Assembly: GCF_036588685.1 (NCBI RefSeq)
Contig: NW_026963312.1
Location: forward strand, 496,001-560,000
Length of the DNA stretch: 64,000 nucleotides
Direction of reading: 5' to 3'
DNA from: Mytilus trossulus
Lineage: Eukaryota; Mollusca; Bivalvia; Mytilida; Mytilidae
Every line of letters begins with the position of its first letter. The stretch's first letter is position 1. This document shows, one piece after another, positions 23,680 to 34,290 of the stretch. The notes below the pieces were generated by a model. The model had not been told where the DNA came from. It saw only the letters and a list, made by a program, of their open reading frames with translations, and ran no database searches. The position numbers were made by a program, and so were the translations under genes.

Positions 23680-24240
23680 ATGATCGGTCCGTGGTACAAA
23701 ATAATAGAAATAAAGCGAAATAAGAGTACTTGCAGTTACTGGAGACTAGCTCGAAGCCAACTACTACTAAGTTATCAAGAATGTTTTAATCATGTTGCTC
23801 TTCCCGAATTCAAGTATTCATAGATCCCTAGAATTTTGACTTTTGTCTTAAATGGTCGTTTATTTTTTTTCATTTTTCAAGTTTTAAATTTTCATTTTTC
23901 AAGTTTTAAGTTTTCATTTTCCTTACATTCATATTCATATCTAAACCTTATCTGCATGATGTATTTATGATGTAAATAATCGGTCCGAGGCAAAACATAA
24001 TAACAAAGCAGCAAAAATAGAGTACTTACTGTAGGCTAGTTCAAAGCTAATTACAACCAAATTATCAAGTATGTCTTCGTCATATTGATTTTCACGTCAA
24101 CAAATTTTCATAGATCCCTGAAATTTGAATTTTTATCTGAATTGATCAAATTTTAATTTATTTAATTTTTAAGTTTCACATTTTCATTTTCCTTTATTCA
24201 TACTATGTATAACTTATCTGTATGTTGTGTTTTGTTACGT
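23680..24240 (+). repeat. Tandem duplication of about 280 bp, two units
   Basis: Unit 1 (about 23680-23970) and unit 2 (about 23975-24240) share AATCGGTCCG, AGAGTACTT, TTCATAGATCCCT, TTTTCATTTTCCTT and the closing CTTATCTG(C/T)ATG(A/T)TGT block. The second unit runs directly into repeat K. Confidence 0.65.
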
Positions 24241-24345
24241 AATCTGAAATCAGAGGTAGTAAACTTGTCGAGGAGATTAACCTATTTTATTTAATATTGA
24301 TACACAAAATATATGTGATCAGGATGATAAGTTTTTTTAATATTG
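24212..24345 (+). repeat. Direct repeat K, right copy
   Basis: Same orientation as 21978-22100; the pair encloses the 33-bp minisatellite and the 280-bp duplication. A third, shorter partial copy starts at about 24330 and is cut by the Harbinger-like element at 24369. Confidence 0.65.
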
Positions 24346-25044
24346 ATACATCAAATAGATCTGATCAGGGGCCGGTAACAAGAAGCATTCGTTTGTCTTA
24401 CGAATGTATAAAGCGTCTTAAGATTTAAGAATGTAACAAGACCCTACCTCAGACCTATCTTAGAATGATTGACAGCCCTTAGTGTTTTGAAAAAGTGCAT
24501 GGTTTAAGAACGATTCTTACATCTACCTTAATGTATTCTTACTAAATCCGGTAACACAAAATCAATCTTAAATTTTGGTCAGTTATTAAGAGTTCTTAAA
24601 ACAAACTTAGCAACTTAGGGGTGTACCAAGAACATTAGCTTCACTTGACATTTTTTGTAAGAGTGGTCCCGACTACTCTTAGCTACACATACATTCACTT
24701 GTTGATATTAGAACAAGTTGCTTTAAAAAGTTAATACGTCCACCTTAGAACTTTTTTTATTCTAATTATTAATTCATCTGAATAGGAAATTATATATCAG
24801 TGTTTTATTGGCCATGTATGTGGAGGATGGTAGTTTCTTTTTTTTGTAAATCATTACAATTTTGGCTTGTTGAGAGAAGTGTTAAAAATATAGCAAGGAG
24901 AAATTTGTGACCTTTTTCGATTTTAAACCAAGAGTTCCAAATGGTGAAGTTTAAATCATCACTTCTTAAATTTTACGGAAGCCATAATGAGTTGGTTGAC
25001 CAATTATTTACCGGCTTTGTAATATAATAATCAACACGATGGGC

Positions 25045-25200
25045 GCAACACGTGGAGCAGGATTTGCTTACCCTTCCAAATCATCTAAAATCATCTTCAG
25101 TTTTTAGTGGGTTGGGTGTTGTTTTTGTATATCTCTTTTGTTTTTTATTTACATTTTTGCCTATTGTGTCTTTTTTGTTTTCGCATCGTAATCAATATCA
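25045..25200 (+). repeat. Dispersed repeat E, truncated
   Basis: It begins ACACGTGGAGCAGGATTTGC and keeps CTTACCCTTCC; it is more diverged than the copy at 9534. Confidence 0.5.
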
Positions 25201-25204
25201 TGGC

Positions 25205-25394
25205 ATTCGACAAGACTGTCATACAAGTAAGAGGTTCAGCTCTTTAAACCAGGTTCAATCCATCATTTTTTTAACACGTTGAAAATGCCTGTAACAAGTC
25301 AGGAATATGAAAAGTGTCGTCCATTCGTTTGATGTGTTTAATCATTTGATTTTGCCATTTGGTTAATGACTTGATTTCCGTTTTGAATTTTCCT
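25205..25394 (+). repeat. Dispersed repeat C
   Basis: Readable parts are GACTGTCATACAAGTAAGAG, CCAGGTTCAATCCATCA, ATGCCTGTAACAAGTCAGGA and TCCGTTTTGAATTTTCCTCG. Other copies: 32085-32285 (+), 50225-50410 (-) and 58935-59065 (-). It abuts the Penelope-like copy. Confidence 0.55.
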
Positions 25395-26446
25395 CGGAGT
25401 TCTCACGGTCGTAGAACAAATCGCAATCAAAGAAAATTTCGGGCCAATCATACCAATATTTCGGGAAAAAATTCACACACCTAATAAAATGGGCATTCAA
25501 AAAATCAGAATGTGAATATATATGTTCAAACTCTTTTAGGTCATTTTTTAGTAGCAATAAACAAAAAAAACTATGTTAATTGGACATGCTTTGATACTAC
25601 ATATGCCCTTGAATTTTTACTAGATAACATTTTTGTTCGCTTTGGGGATTCCGTATATCGTCAGATTATCGGAATTCCAATGGGGACTAACTGTGCACCA
25701 CTTATTGCGGACCTCTTTTTGTATTGTTATGAGTTACAATTAATGACAAAAATAAGCAAAGACCCATCAAAACAACATCTGATAAACAAATTTAATAATA
25801 CTTTTAGATATTTGGATGATATATTGGCTCTCAATAATGACGACTTCAGTATGTATATTAAAGAAATTTATCCTGCTGAACTTACTTTAAATAAAGCTAA
25901 TACTAATAATGACCACTGCCCTTTCCTGGATCTTGATATCTATTTCACTAACGGAAAGCTGGATAATAAAATTTATGATAAAAGGGATGATTTTTCATTT
26001 CCTATCGTTGATTATCCGTTTTTAGATGGTCACCATCTTACGGTGTTTATATATCTCAACTTGTACGATTCGCTCGTGTTTGTAACAATGTTTTAGATTT
26101 TAACTAGAGAAATTTATATATTACTGAAAAATTATTATACCAGGGTTTTCGATATCACAAACTAGTCAAAACATTTACTAAATTTTATCATCGGTATAAA
26201 GACATCATTCGTAAATATAGCTCAACATGCAGACTTTTTATACGTTCAGGTATTTCACATCCATTTTTTTATGGAAATATTCTGTATAAAGCACAAAGGT
26301 GTCAGTATTCACCTCAGAAACTTACAAAACCTTTAAATAGACTGATTAAGAAGGGATATAATTACGATACTGTTGTCAAGTCATTAAAAATTGCATATTT
26401 TGGCGTTAATATTGAGTCACTGATAAGGTCTTTGCGTCGGAACTAA
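25395..26446 (+). pseudogene. Penelope-like element copy 1: internally deleted, RT with intact YLDD
   Basis: The first 65 bp (to about 25460) match the linker after the GIY-YIG domain of copy 3 (complement of 45910-45975). The sequence then jumps to the RT fingers at IKWAFKKSECEYICSNSFRS, so roughly 1.3 kb present in copy 3 is missing. RT motif B GIPMGTNCAPLIADLFLYCY and motif C FRYLDDILALNN are intact, followed by AELTLNKAN and FLDLDIYF, then the thumb. A frameshift near 26030 and a TAG near 26104 break the frame before the C-terminal GFRYHKLVKTFTKFYHRYKD and the terminal SLRRN stop at 26444. PLE proteins copy element RNA at target sites; this copy cannot be functional as it stands. Confidence 0.8.
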
Positions 26447-27065
26447 AGACATTTATTCTAAAAACAGTTGTTGGCATGACACGGGTTATGTTCTTCTCAT
26501 AAATGTTATGATGGTATGATACTAAACCCCAAACAGGAAGGATTGTGCCTGATGTTCATATGATGAAATCATAATCTTTCAGTCAGTTTAATTGAAGTCT
26601 GGAGCTGGCATGTCAGTTAACTGCTAGTAGTCTGTTGTTATTTATGCATTATTGTCATTTTGTTTATTTTCTTTGGTTACATCTTCTGACATCAGACTCG
26701 GACTTCTCTTGAACTGAATTTGAATGTGCGTATTAATATGCGTTTATTTTTCTACATTGGTTAGAGGTATAGGGGGAGGGTTGAGATCTCACAAACATGT
26801 TTAACCCCGCTGCATTTTTGCGCCTGTCCCAAGTCAGGAGCCTCTGGCCTTTGTTAGTCTTGTATTATTTTTATTTTAGTTTCTTGTGTACAATTTGGAA
26901 ATAAGTATGGCGTTCATTATCACTGAACTAGTATATATTTGTTTAGGGGCCAGCTGAAGGACGCCTCCGGGTGCGGGAATTTCTCGCCTGTTGGTTTTTT
27001 TATTTTGTCGGGTTGTTGTCTCTTTGACACATTCCCCATTTCCATTCTCAATTTTATTTTGAAAT
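26447..27065 (+). repeat. 3' region of the Penelope-like element (family B)
   Basis: This follows the RT stop directly and ends at GACACATTCCCCATTTCCAT. From GATGTTCATATGATGAAATC onward it is almost identical to 41461-41990. Other copies: 27775-28190 (-), 19525-19650 (part) and a diverged one at 34000-34290. Position right behind the RT identifies family B as the element's 3' end. Confidence 0.7.
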
Positions 27066-27104
27066 GTGAAAAAAATATTTTTTAACGTGAAAAAATATAG
27101 GAAG

Positions 27105-27180
27105 ATGTGGTATGAGTGCTAATGAGACAACTCTCCATCCAAATTACAAATTATAAAAGTAAACCATTCTAGTAGTGATT
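27105..27180 (+). repeat. Fragment of dispersed repeat A
   Basis: AGATGTGGTATGAGTGCTAA and TGAGACAACTCTCCATCC are well kept; the rest of the family is missing. Confidence 0.55.
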
Positions 27181-27774
27181 TGTATGAAAGGAACGGTAGG
27201 ATGGAAAAATAAGCCTACGTCATTTGAGACTCGTCATGTATACTCGATTCAAATCCTACCATTGGCTTGGTGAATAAAAGGGCCCTCAAAAGGATTCTCC
27301 TGAGACAATCATATTTTTATTAAAATAATGATGTTCTATAAGCAGTTAAAATAATTTCATGTTTGAAGCGGTGCACATTTCTTAATTCAATTGAACTTTT
27401 ATCAAAAAAAGGTCCGGAAGAACAATCATGGTGGTCTGCGGCCAGAATTGTTTTCCTCATGTTAAATGGATAGTTGATTGTTATGCGCATTTAATCGTTC
27501 ATTAAATCGTTTCTTAGATTCATTTAAGGTGATTCTAATTTCTTTGCGAGGAACCAAAAACGGAGACATCAGAAAATTATTAAGAACTCGTAACTTGAAA
27601 ACTATTACGATGCAACTTAAGGGAGAAATAAGAGCGGACGACCTGAGGGAGCTTTGATTTACACTCTTTGAGTGATCTTAGGATTATCTTATATTCCCCT
27701 TAACTCAATACTTACGACCTCTCTAAATAAAATTTCTTGTTACCGACCCCAGGTTGATAAGTATTGCACAGCTA

Positions 27775-28190
27775 CCAATATTTTAAAAATTGAGAAAGGA
27801 AATGGGGAATATATCAAAGCGACAACTTCCGCTGGCCCCTTTAAAAGAGTGTATACTAGTTCAGTGATAATGGACGTCATACTAATCTCCGAATTATACA
27901 AAAGAAACTCAAATTAATCATACAAGTCTAACAAAGGCCAGAGGCTCCTGCATGACTTGGAACAGGCGCAAAATTGCTTTATGAAATCTTAACCCGCTCC
28001 CTATACCTCTAGCCAATGTAGAAAAGTACACGCGTAACAATACAAACATTAACATTCATTTCAAGAGAAGTCCGAGTCCGATGTCAGAAGATATAACAAA
28101 GGAAAATAAACAAAATGACAATAATACATTAATAACAACAGACTACTAGCAGTTAACTGACATGCCAGCTCCAGACCCCAATTAAACTGT
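27775..28190 (-). repeat. Penelope-like 3' region (family B), reverse copy
   Basis: This is the complement of the 26600-27060 family: GGCCAGAGGCTCCTGCATGA, CTCTAGCCAATGTAGAAAAG, AGACTACTAGCAGTTAACTG. It lies 3' of RT copy 2 on the - strand, separated by the MITE 28198-28967, so it is probably that copy's own tail. Confidence 0.65.
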
Positions 28191-28197
28191 TATTAAA

Positions 28198-28967
28198 TGT
28201 TCCAGACCATATGAGTATTTGGACCGTACGCGTACGGTCCGGACCGTATACGTATACTCATACGGTCCGACCATACGCGTACGGTCGGACCGTATGAGAA
28301 TACGCGTACGGTCCAGTACGAGCTGACTATACATGTTATTTGATCATATTGGTTAAATTGAAACAATCTTTATTTTTAGTTTTTCAAATTGTTATTGATA
28401 ATGTATTACAATTAGATAGATAAAATGAACAAACCAACAATTGAAATTAAGTATTTGTTTAATCGTATATCTGAATCCAATTTTGGTACTTTCGCCCAAG
28501 GTGACACAATTCAAGTAACGTAATATTTTTAGCATTTTCATGTATGCAGTTCATGCATGTTCTTTTGCATTTGCATTTTTTGGTAAAATTGCTAAATATT
28601 CTAAAACAATTGAACTCCCACTTTATGTTTACTTCCGATATATTCAATTTCAGCCTTCATAATGCAATTAATGTATTACTGATCGACATGCTTTACAAGA
28701 GATTAACATATTTAATTAGCGTGAATTAAAAAAAGTTAAAATATGAAGTTTGTGTTTCAATTACAATTGAACTTTTTTTTATATTAATTTGATAGTTAAA
28801 TTATGTTGATCTGCTATATGCATTTGTATCTAATAAATTTGACCAACTTTTTTTAAAATATTAGTCAGACCGTACGCGTACAATCCGACCGTATAAGTAT
28901 TTTGAAAAAGTACGCATACGGTCCAGACGGTACGCGTACGGTCCAAATACTAATACGGTCTTGAACA
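28198..28967. mobile_element. MITE with CGTACGCGTACG word arrays at both ends
   Basis: Inverted ends (28198-28236 and 28929-28967) share ATGTTC(C/A)AGACC, GAGTATTTGGACC-like and CGTACGCGTAC, with about four differences in 38 bp. Inside each end the words CCGTACGCGTACGG, ACCGTATACGTAT and ACGGTCC alternate as overlapping palindromes (28220-28320, 28865-28950). The centre is AT-rich with no coding frame. It sits exactly where RT copy 2 breaks off. I could not settle a target-site duplication. Confidence 0.65.
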
Positions 28968-31030
28968 TATATACTGAAGTCGTCATTATTGAGAGCCAAT
29001 ATATCATCCAAATATCTAAAAGTATTGTCAAATATCTATATCAAATATTGTTTCGATGGGTCTTTGCTAATTTAAGTCATAAATTGTAACTCATTACAAT
29101 ACAAAAACAGGTCCGCAATAAGTGGTGCACAGTTAGTCTCCATTAGAATTCCAATAACTTGACGATATACGGAATCTTCAAAACGAACACAAATGTTATC
29201 AAGTAAAAAATTCAAGCACAAATATAATAATAAAGCATGTCCAATTAACATAGCTCTTTTGTTTATTGCTTCTAAAAATGACATAAAAGAGTTAGAACAT
29301 ATGTGCTTGCATTCAGACTTTTTAAATTCCCAGTTTATAAGGCATGTGAATTTTTTCTCAATGATAATATGAGGCAAAGTGGTATATCGGGTAGAAAAAT
29401 CAAAACAGATTTAAAATCACCAACATGTGCATCAAGTACTTCTAAGGAGTTTTTGACACTCCAAAAGTAATTTATTCCACTATTTTTAGGGCCTTATTTG
29501 AACAAATTTTATTGTACAAAGTATACTAGTAAGTAGAATAGACAATTTAGTAGTGGAATAATGGCTTGAAATAAATCTATATTTGTAAGGTTGTTTGTGT
29601 AGCTTTGGAAGCCAGTACATAGTTGGGACTTGCATTGTAGTTTGTTCTGCCTGTAAAGAAGTAGCTAAAAGTTTGCTTTTGTTACAGATGTGGTTTTCTG
29701 AAAATGAAGTCAGTTGGAATGTTGGTGAATTTGTGATTTCCTTTTGCAGAACCTCAATATAATATTTGCGTCAAACTATAATGATATTATTAGCAGCTTT
29801 ATCAGCTGGGATAAAAACAAATTCCTTGGCTAGTCCTTTTAGTTTATGTTTGATACGCGAAATAGGATTTTTATGGTTGTTGTTAAGAGTAAAAATTCGC
29901 CTTCACCGTTCTAAAAATGTTGACACCGTCTAAATAATCATGTTAGTTGGGTCAAAGCATGACAACTTATAGTATACGAATATCAACTATCTTCATTACG
30001 GAATTAAAAAAAACAGTCCAAAGGTTGTTGTCAGCTTTTTCCCGTTTTTCCCATTTCAATCAGTAAGTACGGAGTGGGTCGTGGATGAAATAACGGCACT
30101 CATTCCAATAAATAATTGACGATATTTAGGTCCTTTACTGGGGAATGGTTTTAACTCTCGGTCGCAAACGAAGTTAAGATCTACTGTTATGACATAGGTA
30201 ATGGGGCCATACGTATATTCGAAATTACTGCAAATACATGACAGGTGTATCTTTACACAATTGGCTTTAATTATTCACATATTTCCGGGTAGATTTCTTG
30301 TAAATATAACAAATAAGAGGGATTTCAGTATTATCAAAATATCCAGGAATTTGGTCTTTAACAGAATGGTCGTTTAAAAACCGGCAATATTGACAAAATC
30401 TAAACCTTTATTGACAAACTTTATTTTAATAAAATGTTTAGTATGATCTTCATGATATATATTTGGAAACAGTTTAGAATAACAATATTATATGCCATTA
30501 TAATTTGAACGATTGCATACTAAGGACTGCAATATGAAATTGTGTTGCAATCCTGTAAATTGGTCGGAAATTTTCTATGATTGCGATTTTTTCTACGTCC
30601 ATGAGAACGATTTTTACGAACAGTTTTAGAAATTATATCCAAAATGTTAACATAATCGGTTCTTGATATATTACCATTCCCATGATCTTATAGACTGTCT
30701 GTAATTTTTTAATCCAAATTAGTTCAATTATTTTCCTTGATCGTACAAACTTTGAATGAGATTCACCAGGCTGCTCATTTGCTACTTCTAAAAGTTGAAC
30801 TGTATATTAAGATGTTAATAAATGATACTTTTGAATTGATTTGGTATTTTAAAACAATATAGGTGTTCTTGCGTGCGTTTAGCTATATATCGTCCAGTTC
30901 CACCTACGTACTGAATACCGCATCCCGGTTTGTTTCATGTGAGTAAATAAATAATATAATAAATACGGTTTGTTTCTCAAGTTATCAGGTTCAAAATTTA
31001 AAGAAAATTAGTATGTTATTTTTCTTGAAC
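28968..31030 (-). pseudogene. Penelope-like element copy 2, heavily decayed
   Basis: Read downwards from about 31030: a GIY-YIG remnant (about 30960-30880, complement of the TACGTACTGAATACC block that encodes the IQYVGETGR region in copy 3), a linker, and RT fingers (LPELHK-like region near 29620). Then comes the stretch 29377-29072 with CLINWEFKKSECKHICSNSF, NFLLDNICVRFEDSVYRQVI and MTNCAPLIADLFLYC-like motif B. It ends at GACTTCAGTATATA (28970), inside the catalytic palm, one motif short of the thumb. Many stops and shifts. The domain order is the same as copy 3 (GIY-YIG first). Confidence 0.65.
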
Positions 31031-31950
31031 AGCCGACGAACATTTCACGGTATATTGTTCCTGTTTATCAAAGAGCAAATGCGTTTTGTATTGTTTAGTG
31101 CCATCGAAATACTATCAAGTTCTTTACATTGAGGTTTTATGCTTCCCCGCCTCCATGTTGAAGACCTCACTGTGTCTTTTGGACAATTGCACTAATTTAA
31201 CCTTAAGTCACCTAGTGACAAATTATTTGTTCATCGTCAGTTTATCTGTCTTTTACAGGACACTCGTACTTATTTAACCTTCGGCCATGTCCACTATCAA
31301 TATTGATATTGACCTGGTGATAAAATATTTGTTTATGTCCACCACTTAGGTATGATATACATTTATCAACATCAAGACAACCACTTAACTATTTCGTTAA
31401 TACAATCATCGAGAGGGAAAGGTTTCATGAAAAGCAGGTAAATTTAAAATTTGTTGTAAAGTCTTTGGTTTGTCACCGAATTGTTTTTGTATATTGTTTT
31501 GAAATATTTTATAAAGAATTATCTAATATTTTAATAGATCGGTAAATTCTATTTTAAAAGACAGAACAAAAATCTTTCTATATTGAAGTATAGATTCTGG
31601 GTCCTGACGTTGTTTATCATCTCGATAACGTGTTATAATATTCTTTTAGTTTCATTTATGAATATTACTTTAACTGTTTATTCTGTTTTTTATGATGTAC
31701 ACTTTGCATGTCTCTGTACGTGTACACCCTGTCATTGTGTTATTGTGTAATTGTAAATTAATGTATTTTTGTTTTTCGTTTTTGCTAGTTTGCTTTGTCT
31801 GTGTGCCTTTCTGTGTTTCCTTGATGCATATGGCGTGACTCTGTGCTTATGAAACCAGTTATTGTGCTATGGTAAATTCTTGTTTTCTTGTTTTTCATTT
31901 TTAATGATGTGCTTTGTCTGAGTACTTTTTGGGGGTTTGTTTTTGCATGT

Positions 31951-31972
31951 TTGTTTGTTTGTTTGTTTGTGT
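31951..31972 (+). repeat. (GTTT)n microsatellite
   Basis: About five GTTT units in a GT-rich tract at 31900-31990. The surrounding 31040-32080 shows nothing else I can support. Confidence 0.7.
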
Positions 31973-32084
31973 GATTGTTGTGGTTGCAGTGCAGAGTTGA
32001 TTGTTATATTCCGTGTTTTGTCATTACGACATTATTGCCTTATGCGTCTGTTTTTGTTAACACTGCTGTCAATATAATGAAATG

Positions 32085-32285
32085 TTATGCGACTGTCATG
32101 CAAGTGATAGGTTAAGCTAGCTATATAACACGGTTTAATTCACCGTTTTCTACATCACTAAATGCCTGTACTAAGTCAAGAATATGAGAGTAGTTATCCA
32201 TTCGCTTAATGTGTTTGAGCTTTTGATTTTGCCATTTTAGTACGGACTTTCCGTTTTGAATTTTCCTCGGCGTTTGGTATTTTAG
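32085..32285 (+). repeat. Dispersed repeat C
   Basis: Readable parts are GCGACTGTCATGCAAGTGAT, AATGCCTGTACTAAGTCAAG, TTTGATTTTGCCATTTTAG and TTCCGTTTTGAATTTTCCTC. It parallels 25205-25394. Confidence 0.6.
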
Positions 32286-32407
32286 TTTTTATCTGATTTA
32301 ACTAAAGTACGTACTACCTTTAAGAAACTAAGGTGAGGAATACTAAAAGACAGGTAAATAATCAATCGAAACGAAAAGTTATCAAAAGTACCAGGATTAT
32401 AATTTTA

Positions 32408-32454
32408 TACGCCAGACGCGCGTTTCGTCTACATAAGACTCATCAGTGACGCTC
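32408..32454 (-). ncRNA. Hammerhead ribozyme, type I, complete conserved core
   Basis: Read on the - strand: stem I 5' side GAGCGTCA, core CTGATGA, stem II GTCT-TATGT-AGAC (four pairs), core GAAA, stem III ACGCGCGT with a minimal loop, cleavage site after GTC, then stem I 3' side TGGCGTA. Stem I closes with six pairs (two G-U). All invariant core positions (CUGANGA, GAAA, UH) are present. This class self-cleaves RNA and is known from Penelope-like elements and retrozymes; the very short, self-complementary stem III usually acts better as a dimer. It belongs to repeat D and sits in the upstream region of FMO gene B. Confidence 0.85.
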
Positions 32455-32599
32455 AGATCAAAATAGTTAAAAAGCCACAACATTTCTTTTTTGAAAAAAA
32501 GTTCCCCCTTCTATCTCAATTTGCGAGATTTAAGTTTCAGATGTTCCCGAAACACTTAAACTCTCGATAAATTTTCCCCATTAATCCTATCATATTATC

Positions 32600-32668
32600 T
32601 TATTTTTAGTATAATTGTGGAACTTTGAACAATTTGCTGTTTGTAGTCCCTTTTTCCTAAAGGAACAC
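32600..32668 (+). promoter_or_regulatory. Conserved leader of FMO gene B with a likely acceptor site
   Basis: TATTTTTAG (AG at 32608-32609) is followed by the AATTGTGGAA...TTTGCTGTTTGTAGTCCC block shared with gene A (13952-14007). I infer a 5' UTR exon start. Gene C keeps only the last part (TTAGTCCTTTTTTCCGGAAG). Confidence 0.45.
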
Positions 32669-33714
32669 AATGGGTAGTAAACGGAAAGTTTGTATCATTG
32701 GGGCAGGGCCTTGTGGTATGACAGCATTATTTCACTTTGATCAGATCGGCGATTCTTCGACGGAAGTCGTCTGCTACGAGAAAAGTGACACGTGGCTTGG
32801 GCTTTGGAACTTTACATGGATGACGGGTAAATAATAAATATTCTCTAAATAACTACTGCATTTGAATAGGCATATTTATAAGGATTAAAAGGATGAATAC
32901 ATTTTTTTGGTACTTCAACTAGATCTTTAAAAGAATGCAGTGCAATAGGCGAACTCCTAAGACCACTAGACCACCAAGGACTCTTCTGATAGTGTATACA
33001 ATTTGCCTCAAAGTAATTAAAGTAAGGCACAATAATGGTCTATCTAAAGAGACGAATGCTTTCAAACGGAGAATCCAAATTGATAAGCGGAAGGAAAAAA
33101 CGAAAAAAAAAACCAACACAAAAAAAAACATCATCACCAAACGAACCACTAAACGAAACTCAGGGATGATTTGATTTTAAACTTAATATATATATTTTTT
33201 TCTTTTCTCAAGATATTTTGTGCATATTGTTTTCTCAGAAATTACAAAAATCTTATGAATTTTTTTTTCAGACTTCAAGTTTTGCATTATACTTTTATAT
33301 TTGTATTAATCACAGTAGAAAATGACAAAAGCTTCAAAATGATTGATTTTCAAATAAAGAAATGATGCATTCTTCTGAAATGAGACAATATATATAACTA
33401 TAATTGCACTTCTAATGTTTTATGGTCCTTCCAAGACACAAAATATTCCACGAAAATAAACTCTTCTTTCGTTATTATAGGAACTGATGAATTTGGAGAA
33501 CTATGTCATGGTGGCATGTACAAACATCTTTGGTCGAATGGTCCGAAAGAAGGCCTAGAGTATCCGGATTACACATTTGATGACCATTATGGAAAAGCTA
33601 TACCATCTTTTCCTCCACGTCGCGTCTTGAGAGATTACATGGAAGGTATTTTCCTTTTTATTTTTCTCTAGAGCTGTGATGTAATTTATTTGTGTGACAA
33701 TTCCTTTTTATTGG

Positions 33715-33800
33715 AGCGTCATGGACGATTTATCATTTATCATGTCTATAATTATAGATGCAACGCGCGTCTGGCGGACATAATTTATAGCCTGGTTTAT
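33715..33800 (+). ncRNA. Hammerhead-family remnant in gene B intron 2
   Basis: The 5' stem I word GGAGCGTCA (33714-33722) and the 3' part ACGCGCGTCTGGCGG (about 33765-33780) remain in the right order. The CUGANGA and GAAA boxes between them are lost to insertions. Not expected to be active. Confidence 0.4.
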
Positions 33801-33999
33801 TAAATGATTTACATGTTTTTGCTCATGTGAAATGATAAGCTATATTACATTTTTATGTGTTTAGCTTTGCTTTGTTGTCACGTGAAGCACGTGATCTTAT
33901 GAGTGTTGCATCTAAATGAGAAAACAAAATAAAATTTTGAAATTTCTCAGCAAAATTAAAAGTACGGATTATCATGAAAAATACCTGTACTTTTGTGCC

Positions 34000-34290
34000 T
34001 GTCCCTAGTAACGATGCGATGTCCTACGTTAGTCTTGTATTTAAAAAAAAATAAGTTCATTTATATCTTTCGGAGTTAGTATGACATCGATTTTGACTGA
34101 ACTAGTACACATTTTTGATTTGGAGCCAATTGAAGCCTGCCTCATACTTTTTTCTAGCTGCGTTGTAGACCCATTGGTGACATTTGGTCATTTTCTAGTT
34201 TTGTTGTAGACCTATTGGTGACATTTGGTCATTTTCTGCTTTTAGTCGGGTTGTTGGGTATTTGACAAATTCCCCATTTTAATTCTCGAT
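34000..34290 (+). repeat. Diverged Penelope-like 3' region (family B) in gene B intron 2
   Basis: Words such as GTGCCTGTCCC, TTAGTCTTGTATTTA, TGAACTAGTACACATTTTTG and GTCGGGTTGTTGG...TTTGACAAATTCCCCATTT remain. The ACCTATTGGTGACATTTGGT block is duplicated at about 34165 and 34206. Confidence 0.5.

Larger units (their letters stand above)
24369..27749. mobile_element. PIF/Harbinger-like element with CAG TSD, carrying nested repeats
   Basis: The inverted ends GGGCCGGTAACAAGAA (24369) and the complement of GGGTCGGTAACAAGAA (to 27749) differ by one base. CAG flanks both sides (24366-24368, 27750-27752). GGG-starting ends and a 3-bp CWG duplication fit PIF/Harbinger. The outer flanks TGATCAG and GTTGATAAGTATTGCACAGC join to give a sequence like the uninterrupted paralogue at 22085-22115, which supports the ends. 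No Harbinger transposase is seen. The interior was later filled by repeats E (25045), C (25205), a Penelope-like copy (25395-27065) and a piece of repeat A (27105). Confidence 0.78.

Noticed and set aside
21978..24345. Direct repeats as LTRs of a retrotransposon
   Set aside because: No primer-binding site, no gag/pol and only about 125 bp; the interior is satellite and duplication.
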